A DNA stretch of 10,807 nt from an uncultured bacterium (GTDB taxonomy: Bacteria; Bacillota; Clostridia; Lachnospirales; Lachnospiraceae). The stretch lies in NCBI GenBank assembly GCA_946061355.1, contig CAMGRE010000075.1, positions 1 through 10,807 on the forward strand. Reading direction: 5' to 3'. The notes under the pieces were generated by a model. That model was not told the origin of the DNA, did no database searches, and saw only the letters and a program-made list of their open reading frames with translations. Made by a program: the position numbers and the translations under genes. Below, piece by piece: positions 6,051-10,807 of this stretch; the stretch's first letter is position 1; each line of letters opens with the position of its first letter.

Positions 6051-7412
6051 ATGAGAGAAAAATATGAGTCACTGGCTTTGACGGATTTGCGAGAGATTGC
6101 AAAGGCGAGAGGGATTAAGGGAACCTCCGCAATGAAAAAGGCTGATATTGTGGAAGCGATGCTGGCAGAGGATGAGAAGGATAAGGCAGCTGCGGCAAAA
6201 CAGGCACAGGGCGTGCAGAAGCCCGCATCTGTTGTGCAGCAGGCAGCTGATAAGGCAGATCCGGAGAAGAATCTTTCCGATCTTGACAGCGGCGAGACCG
6301 CAAACGGAATCCTGGAGGTCATGCCGGACGGTTACGGATTTATCCGTTGCGCCAACTATCTTCCGGGAGAGAATGATGTTTATGTGGCGCCCAGCCAGAT
6401 CAGGAGATTCGGCTTAAAGACGGGCGATATTGTTGAGGGCAATACAAGGGTAAAGACACAGGCAGAGAAATTCAGCGCCCTTTTGTATGTCAAAAAGATT
6501 AACGGATATGCGCCGGATGTAGCGGCAAGACGGCGCAACTTTGAGGATATGACACCCATTTTCCCGGATGAGCGGATCCAGTTGGAGACGCCCGGATCAA
6601 GTGTTGCGATGCGGATCATGGATCTGATCAGTCCGGTCGGCAAAGGGCAGAGAGGTATGATCGTATCCCCGCCGAAGGCAGGTAAGACGACATTATTAAA
6701 AGAAGTGGCAAAGTCCATCAAGCGCACCTGCCCGGACATGCACCTGATCATTCTACTGATCGATGAGCGTCCCGAGGAGGTAACCGACATCAGGGAGGCG
6801 ATCGAGGGGCCGAATGTCGAGGTAATCTATTCGACGTTTGATGAACTCCCGGAGCACCACAAGAGGGTTTCCGAGATGGTGATCGAGCGCGCGAAGCGTC
6901 TCGTGGAGCATGGTCGTGACGTGACGATTCTGTTAGACAGCATCACCCGTCTGACACGTGCCTACAATCTCGTGGTTCCGCCTAGCGGAAGAACGCTGTC
7001 CGGCGGTCTTGATCCGGCTGCGCTCCATATGCCCAAGCGGTTCTTTGGCGCGGCAAGAAATATGCGTGAGGGAGGCAGCCTTACCATCCTTGCGACAGCC
7101 CTTGTCGAAACCGGAAGCAAGATGGATGACGTTGTGTACGAGGAGTTCAAGGGAACCGGCAACATGGAGATGGTTCTGGACAGAAAATTGTCCGAACGCC
7201 GCGTTTTCCCCGCAATCGACATTCCGAAATCAGGAACGAGGCGGGAGGATCTGCTGCTCAGTCCGGAGGAACTCGAAGCGATCAACATCATGCGCAAAGC
7301 GCTCAATACGCTGAAGCCGGATGAGGCGGTTGACAAGATCCTGGATATGTTTTCCAAGACAAGAAATAACAATGAATTTGTGAACATGGTAAAGAAAATC
7401 AAATTCTTTTAA
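6051..7412 (+). CDS. rho: Transcription termination factor Rho
   Basis: A 453-residue hexameric RNA-dependent ATPase/translocase that ends transcription. Domains in order: a Rho N-terminal helical domain (about 5-40, with LTDLREIAKARGIKG); a lineage-type linker rich in Ala, Gln, Lys and Asp (about 41-84); a cold-shock-like RNA-binding domain with DGYGFIR (93-99) and DVYVAPSQIRRF (109-120); and the ATPase core. The core has Walker A SPPKAGKTT (206-214), LLIDERPEEVTD (235-246), Walker B ILLDSITR (293-300; D296), the RNA-contacting Q-loop VPPSGRTLSGGLD (309-321) and the R-loop region ETGSKMDDVVYEEFKGTGN (353-371). E. coli Rho has 419 residues; the excess is mainly the linker. No catalytic residue appears missing. 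GGAGG precedes the start by eight bases. No intrinsic terminator follows, and rpmE has its own promoter downstream. Confidence 0.98.
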   Translation: MREKYESLALTDLREIAKARGIKGTSAMKKADIVEAMLAEDEKDKAAAAKQAQGVQKPASVVQQAADKADPEKNLSDLDSGETANGILEVMPDGYGFIRCANYLPGENDVYVAPSQIRRFGLKTGDIVEGNTRVKTQAEKFSALLYVKKINGYAPDVAARRRNFEDMTPIFPDERIQLETPGSSVAMRIMDLISPVGKGQRGMIVSPPKAGKTTLLKEVAKSIKRTCPDMHLIILLIDERPEEVTDIREAIEGPNVEVIYSTFDELPEHHKRVSEMVIERAKRLVEHGRDVTILLDSITRLTRAYNLVVPPSGRTLSGGLDPAALHMPKRFFGAARNMREGGSLTILATALVETGSKMDDVVYEEFKGTGNMEMVLDRKLSERRVFPAIDIPKSGTRREDLLLSPEELEAINIMRKALNTLKPDEAVDKILDMFSKTRNNNEFVNMVKKIKFF

Positions 7413-7418
7413 AAATGC

Positions 7419-7447
7419 TTGCGCGGCGCAGTAACCTGTGTTACAAT
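7419..7447 (+). promoter_or_regulatory. Promoter of rpmE (extended -10 type)
   Basis: TTGCGC (7419-7424) and TACAAT (7442-7447) are 17 bp apart, and TG at 7439-7440 gives an extended -10 (TGTTACAAT). Transcription would start near 7454, just where the first leader hairpin begins. The -35 overlaps a small palindrome TGCGC-G-GCGCA (7420-7430). It lies 7 bp past the rho stop codon. Confidence 0.68.
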
Positions 7448-7453
7448 AATTAA

Positions 7454-7577
7454 GCTGTCTGTAGTGGCAGGCAGCAGTGGATGAGAACACATTGTAACAA
7501 CATGGCGCGCGAGCGCATCGGCGGTATCCATCAATACTGCCCATACAGATTTTCAGTTTAAGCGAGAGGTGAAAGAA
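7454..7577 (+). ncRNA. Structured rpmE leader, candidate L31 autoregulatory RNA
   Basis: Three consecutive hairpins fill the roughly 124-nt leader. Hairpin 1: 7454-7461 pairs with 7468-7475 (8 bp, one G-U, 6-nt loop). Hairpin 2: ATG plus CGC (7502-7508, G7505 bulged) pairs with GCGCAT (7513-7518) around a GCGA loop, which is a GNRA tetraloop. Hairpin 3: 7520-7527 pairs with 7534-7541 (8 bp, one G-U, 6-nt loop). An alternative long-range pairing, TGGAT (7478-7482) with ATCCA (7526-7530), would compete with hairpin 3. None is followed by a T-run, so control at translation rather than by termination would be expected. Ribosomal-protein leaders that sense L31 are known in Firmicutes; I cannot confirm a match to that family by eye. 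Confidence 0.5.
7565..7572 (+). promoter_or_regulatory. Ribosome binding site that sets the rpmE start at 7578
   Basis: AGAGGTGA lies before ATG 7578, with the last G of AGAGG at 7569 and eight bases between. An in-frame GTG at 7569 lies inside this site, so the three-codon longer reading is not credible. The resulting N-terminus (MREGIHPEYY) also matches the usual L31 beginning. Confidence 0.85.
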
Positions 7578-7784
7578 ATGAGAGAAGGAATCCATCCTGA
7601 GTACTATCAGGCAACCGTAACCTGTAACTGCGGTAACACATTCGTGACAGGTTCCACAAAACCTGAGATCCACGTAGAAGTTTGTTCCAAATGCCATTCA
7701 TTCTACACAGGTCAGCAGAAGTCAGCAAGAGCTGCCGGACGTATTGATAAGTTCAATAAGAAGTATGGCGTAGAAAGCAAATAA
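7578..7784 (+). CDS. rpmE: 50S ribosomal protein L31 (zinc-binding type)
   Basis: A 68-residue basic ribosomal protein of the large subunit. The N-terminus GIHPEYY and central VCSKCHSFYTGQQ are diagnostic. Four cysteines at C16, C18, C36 and C39 reproduce the zinc-ribbon positions of E. coli L31, so this is the zinc-containing (C+) form rather than the YtiA/RpmE2-like zinc-independent paralogue. The C-terminal RIDKFNKKYG is also conserved. It has its own extended -10 promoter, a folded leader and a terminator directly behind it, so it can be made in excess over the genes on either side. Start choice is discussed under the ribosome binding site. Confidence 0.98.
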   Translation: MREGIHPEYYQATVTCNCGNTFVTGSTKPEIHVEVCSKCHSFYTGQQKSARAAGRIDKFNKKYGVESK

Positions 7785-7795
7785 GCAGTACCCAA

Positions 7796-7828
7796 AAGGT
7801 TGAGGTTTTATATCTCAACCTTATTTTT
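7796..7828 (+). terminator. Intrinsic terminator/attenuator after rpmE
   Basis: AAGGTTGAG (7796-7804) pairs perfectly with CTCAACCTT (7814-7822); an extra G-U pair (7805/7813) can close a 7-nt loop. It is followed by A and then TTTTT (7824-7828). The ribosome site of the next gene (GGAGG, 7834-7838) begins only six bases later, leaving no room for a promoter. The downstream genes must therefore rely on transcripts that read through. Confidence 0.88.
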
Positions 7829-7845
7829 CTTCCGGAGGTTTTGGG

Positions 7846-8859
7846 ATGAGTAGAAGAAAATGCAGACGCTCCTGCGGCGTGGGTGGTCAGGCCGTGCTCG
7901 AAGGCGTCATGATGAAAAATAAAGAGCGCTATGCGGTGGCTGTGCGCAAAGCGGACGGTGAGATCGTGGTGGACACGGAGGAGTTCGACGGCGTGATGGC
8001 AGGCAGCCCGCTGAAGAAGATTCCCTTTGTGAGGGGCGTCTTTAATTTTGTGGATTCGCTGATCCTCGGTATGCGCACCCTCACCTGGTCGGCATCCTTC
8101 TTTGAGGAGGAAGAACCGTCGGAAGCAGATTCGGGAAAAGAAAAGAAGCCGTCGCTGTTTGAGAAACTATTCGGTGAGAAGGCGGAGAGTGTGGCGATGG
8201 GGATCACGATGACCATTTCCATGATCCTTGCGATCGCGATCTTTATGATCCTGCCCTATTTTATCTCTTCCTTCTTCTCTGTTTACGTGAGAAACGCTTC
8301 GCTGATTGCGATCATCGAGGGCGTGGTCCGTATCCTGATTTTCCTCGGATATGTGGTGGCGATCTCCGCCATGAAGGATATCCACAGGCTGTATCAGTAT
8401 CACGGCGCGGAGCATAAATGTATCAACTGTATCGAAAAGGGCAGACCGCTGACGGTGCACAACGTGATGCGCAGTTCCAGACAGCACAAGCGCTGCGGAA
8501 CGAGTTTCCTGCTGTTCGTCATGCTGGTCAGCATTATCCTTTTCTTCTTTATCAGAGTGGAGAATCCGGTATACCGTGTGGGGATCCGAATTCTGCTGAT
8601 TCAGGTGATCGCGGGGATCTATTATGAGATCATCCGTCTGGCGGGCAACAGCAATAACATTATTGTGAGGATTCTTTCTGCACCGGGACTCTGGCTGCAG
8701 AAACTGACGACCAAAGAGCCGGACGAGGCGATGTGCGAGGTGGCGATCGCTTCCGTGGAAGCCGTATTTGACTGGAAAGCCTACCTCAAGGAAACCTTTG
8801 GCTATGAGGTGGATGATTCCTGGCTGGTGGATGGACCTGTGGAAGATGATGAGGTATGA
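7846..8859 (+). CDS. yqhQ: DUF1385 membrane protein YqhQ
   Basis: A 337-residue multi-pass membrane protein of the DUF1385 family; its biochemical function is unknown. Family signatures: GVGGQAVLEGVMM (11-23) near the N-terminus, RLYQYHGAEHKCINCIE (181-197, with the polar HGAEHK core), RCGTSFLL (216-223), and LSAPGLWLQKLTTKEPDEAM (277-296) followed by EVAIAS. Membrane segments are predicted by hydrophobicity at about 117-141, 151-174, 218-237 and 246-263. An acidic/charged cytoplasmic-looking loop (86-115) separates the N-terminal domain from the first segment. The start at 7846 has GGAGG seven bases upstream. The gene overlaps prmC by 11 bases, so the two are translationally linked, and with prfA they form one unit. 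Neighbourhood suggests a link to translation termination or ribosome physiology, but nothing in the protein itself indicates this. Confidence 0.95.
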   Translation: MSRRKCRRSCGVGGQAVLEGVMMKNKERYAVAVRKADGEIVVDTEEFDGVMAGSPLKKIPFVRGVFNFVDSLILGMRTLTWSASFFEEEEPSEADSGKEKKPSLFEKLFGEKAESVAMGITMTISMILAIAIFMILPYFISSFFSVYVRNASLIAIIEGVVRILIFLGYVVAISAMKDIHRLYQYHGAEHKCINCIEKGRPLTVHNVMRSSRQHKRCGTSFLLFVMLVSIILFFFIRVENPVYRVGIRILLIQVIAGIYYEIIRLAGNSNNIIVRILSAPGLWLQKLTTKEPDEAMCEVAIASVEAVFDWKAYLKETFGYEVDDSWLVDGPVEDDEV

Positions 8860-9757
8860 CGAATTGTATCGGTGCGGCGCCAAGCAGCTTAGGCAGGCGG
8901 ACATCGCCGAGGCGGAGTTGGATGCCAGGCTGTTGCTTGAGTTTGTCTGCCATACCGACAGAAATACGCTTCTTGCGCATGGCGATCTGGAAGTGACGCC
9001 GGAGCAGGAAGAGACTTATGTAAACTATATCGCAAAGCGGGCAGAGCATATCCCCCTGCAGCACCTCACCGGTGAGCAGGAATTTATGGGACTGCCTTTT
9101 ACAGTAAATGAGCATGTACTGATTCCCAGGCAGGACACGGAGATCCTTGTGGAGGAGGCGATGCGCCATCTCCATGACGGCATGGAGATCCTCGATATGT
9201 GCACGGGTTCCGGATGTATTCTGCTGAGTTTATTGCATTATTCCAACCGATGCACGGGTGTGGGTGTGGACATCTCCGAGGAAGCTCTGGCGGTCGCACG
9301 GCAGAATGCCGGGCGGGTGCTGGGAAGCGAAATGGCTGAGACAGGGTTTGCGGCAGATGACGGCATGATCGGGACTGTGGAAAATATGACAGGCGTGTCA
9401 TTCATACGCAGCGATCTGTTTGAGAAGTTGGATCAGAGTCGGAAGTTTGACCTGCTCGTCTCCAACCCACCGTATATCCCGACGCAGGTGATCGGTACAT
9501 TGATGCCGGAGGTCAGGGAACATGAGCCGTTGTCCGCACTTGACGGAAAAGACGACGGACTGTTTTTTTACAGAAAAATCAGCAAAGAGGCGAAACGATA
9601 CCTCTACCGGGGAGCACATGTGCTGTATGAGATAGGCTGTGATCAGGGTGCGGCTGTCAGTGACATCCTGCGCTCGGAAGGCTACCGGGAAATAGAAGTG
9701 ATTCAGGATTTTGCGGGACTGGACCGTGTGGTCAGTGCTGTTTTTGTGGAGGAGTAA
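8849..9757 (+). CDS. prmC: Release factor glutamine methyltransferase PrmC
   Basis: A SAM-dependent N5-glutamine methyltransferase that modifies the GGQ glutamine of release factors, raising peptide-release efficiency. In 302 residues: an N-terminal helical domain (about 1-75); the family stretch PLQHLTGEQEFMGLPF (69-84) and LIPRQDTEILVE (91-102); the SAM site LDMCTGSGCILLSLL (115-129) with acidic VGVDISEEA (138-146); and the catalytic NPPY (206-209). A segment at about 158-184, rich in Gly, Ala and acidic residues, is longer than in E. coli PrmC (277 residues). The start lies within the end of yqhQ. Tandem ATGs at 8846 and 8849 are possible; 8849 has GGA five bases upstream and gives the expected MRYDELY. 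The frame stays open back to an ATG at 8768, but that reading lies deep in yqhQ and lacks family similarity. Its substrate, prfA, follows at once. Confidence 0.97.
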   Translation: MRYDELYRCGAKQLRQADIAEAELDARLLLEFVCHTDRNTLLAHGDLEVTPEQEETYVNYIAKRAEHIPLQHLTGEQEFMGLPFTVNEHVLIPRQDTEILVEEAMRHLHDGMEILDMCTGSGCILLSLLHYSNRCTGVGVDISEEALAVARQNAGRVLGSEMAETGFAADDGMIGTVENMTGVSFIRSDLFEKLDQSRKFDLLVSNPPYIPTQVIGTLMPEVREHEPLSALDGKDDGLFFYRKISKEAKRYLYRGAHVLYEIGCDQGAAVSDILRSEGYREIEVIQDFAGLDRVVSAVFVEE

Positions 9758-9761
9758 GACC

Positions 9762-10807
9762 ATGTTTGACAAGTTAGAAGCGTTGATTCAGAGATTTGAC
9801 GAGATCATGAATGAACTGGCGGAGCCGGAGGTTGCAAACAATCAGGAGCGCTTCCGCAATCTGATGAAGGAACAGAGTGATCTGACGCCGATCGTGGACG
9901 CTTATAAGGAATATAAGAAGGCGAAACAGGACATCGAGGACAGTCTGGCGATGCTCGAGGAGGAGAGCGACGACGACATGCGCGAGATGTTGAAGGAAGA
10001 ACTGTCCGATTCTAAGAAAAAGGTGGAGGAGCTTGAGCAGAAGCTGAAGGTGCTCCTGCTGCCCAAGGATCCAAATGATGAGAAAAACGTTATTGTGGAG
10101 ATTCGTGCAGGCGCGGGCGGCGATGAGGCGGCGCTGTTCGCTGCGGAAATCTACCGCATGTATGTGCATTATGCGGAGGGACGTCGTTGGAAGGTTGAGA
10201 CCATGGAAGTAGAGGAGATCGGGATCGGCGGCATGAAGAGCGTGACCTTCATGATCAGCGGCTCCGGCGCTTACTCCGTGATGAAATATGAGAGCGGTGT
10301 GCACCGCGTACAGCGTGTGCCGGAGACGGAATCCGGCGGACGTATTCACACGTCAACGATCAGTGTGGCGGTAATGCCCGAGGTAGATGATGACATCGAT
10401 ATTGTGATCGATGAGAAGGATATCCGCATCGACGTGATGAGGGCTTCCGGAAACGGCGGTCAGTGTGTCAACACCACAGATTCTGCTGTGCGTCTGACCC
10501 ATTATCCCACAGGAATCGTGGTTTACAGTCAGACGGAGAAATCCCAGCTTCAGAATAAGGCGAAGGCATTCGCGTTGTTGAAAGCGAAGCTGTATGACAT
10601 TGAACAGCAGCAGCGCCACGATGCGGAGGCGGAGCTGCGCAGGAGCCAGATCGGTACGGGCGACCGCTCCGAGAAGATCAGGACGTACAACTTCCCGCAG
10701 GGCCGCGTGACCGACCACAGGATCAACCTCACGCTGTATAAGCTCGATAAGGTGATGAACGGCGATATCCAGGAGATCATCGATGCCTGCATCGCAGCCG
10801 ACCAGGC
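9762..10807 (+). CDS. prfA: Peptide chain release factor 1 (3' end cut by window)
   Basis: 348 complete codons are visible without a stop; RF1 is about 356-360 residues, so roughly ten are missing. RF1 recognises UAA and UAG and triggers peptide release. Visible: an N-terminal coiled, acidic helical domain (1-105), IRAGAGGDEAALFA (114-127), HRVQRVPETESGGRIHTS (181-198) with the RF1-type PxT codon-recognition tripeptide (PET, 187-189) rather than RF2's SPF, and the catalytic GGQ (232-234) in RASGNGGQCVNTTDSAVRLT (227-246). The residues flanking GGQ (N231, C235) differ from the Ala and His of E. coli RF1; I recall this form in other Clostridia. Q234 is the expected methylation target of PrmC. 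The ATG at 9762 is four bases past the prmC stop, and its ribosome site GGAGGA (9748-9753) lies within the last prmC codons, so the two are co-expressed. Confidence 0.98.
   Translation, partial: MFDKLEALIQRFDEIMNELAEPEVANNQERFRNLMKEQSDLTPIVDAYKEYKKAKQDIEDSLAMLEEESDDDMREMLKEELSDSKKKVEELEQKLKVLLLPKDPNDEKNVIVEIRAGAGGDEAALFAAEIYRMYVHYAEGRRWKVETMEVEEIGIGGMKSVTFMISGSGAYSVMKYESGVHRVQRVPETESGGRIHTSTISVAVMPEVDDDIDIVIDEKDIRIDVMRASGNGGQCVNTTDSAVRLTHYPTGIVVYSQTEKSQLQNKAKAFALLKAKLYDIEQQQRHDAEAELRRSQIGTGDRSEKIRTYNFPQGRVTDHRINLTLYKLDKVMNGDIQEIIDACIAADQ

Noticed and set aside
7420..7430. TGCGC-G-GCGCA palindrome over the rpmE -35 box
   Set aside because: Short and alternating GC; could be an operator, but there is nothing to tell it from chance.
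8768..8848. Longer prmC start at an ATG 81 bases upstream
   Set aside because: It would overlap yqhQ by 92 bases, has no ribosome site, and the extra residues are Trp/Met/Pro-rich, unlike PrmC.
1..10807. Search for CRISPR arrays, insertion sequences, tRNA/rRNA genes, att sites, phage or defence genes
   Set aside because: None seen. The spacers are short, no long direct repeats were noticed, and all sizeable frames are explained by chromosomal core or family genes.

Overview
This is an ordinary stretch of chromosome from a Gram-positive anaerobe of the class Clostridia, most likely a Lachnospiraceae member. That is inferred from the gene set (DUF2935, DUF4364, the rho / rpmE / DUF1385 / prmC / prfA order), the strong GGAGG-type ribosome binding sites, the sigma-A-like promoters and the balanced GC content. 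I see no mobile element, CRISPR array, tRNA, rRNA, phage gene or toxin-antitoxin pair, and no convincing undescribed multi-gene system. The interest is mostly in regulation and gene arrangement.

Layout. Positions 1-356 (minus) hold the 5' two-thirds or so of a small His-containing membrane protein that runs off the window. A 184-bp divergent spacer with a candidate promoter and overlapping palindromes separates it from a DUF2935 helical-bundle protein (541-1476, plus). Next comes rarA (1633-2991, plus), an AAA+ ATPase of stalled replication forks. It converges on a minus-strand operon read as malic enzyme (5786-4632), a TIGR01212-type radical SAM protein (4629-3610) and a DUF4364 winged-helix protein (3556-3041). 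That operon has a near-consensus promoter and an intrinsic terminator whose hairpin contains the last DUF4364 codons.

A second divergent spacer (5787-6050) carries the malic enzyme promoter on one strand and the rho promoter and leader on the other. From 6051 to the end all genes are on the plus strand: rho, rpmE (ribosomal protein L31, with its own promoter and a strongly folded 5' leader), a terminator, then DUF1385/yqhQ, prmC and prfA (truncated by the window end about ten codons early). The last three are tightly packed and have no visible promoter of their own.

The right half is a gene-expression block. Rho ends transcripts, L31 is a ribosomal protein, RF1 (prfA) ends translation at UAA/UAG, and PrmC methylates the GGQ glutamine of RF1. 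YqhQ is a conserved membrane protein of unknown function locked into this set by an overlap with prmC. The left half is a looser mix of genome maintenance (rarA), central carbon metabolism (malic enzyme) and poorly characterised proteins.
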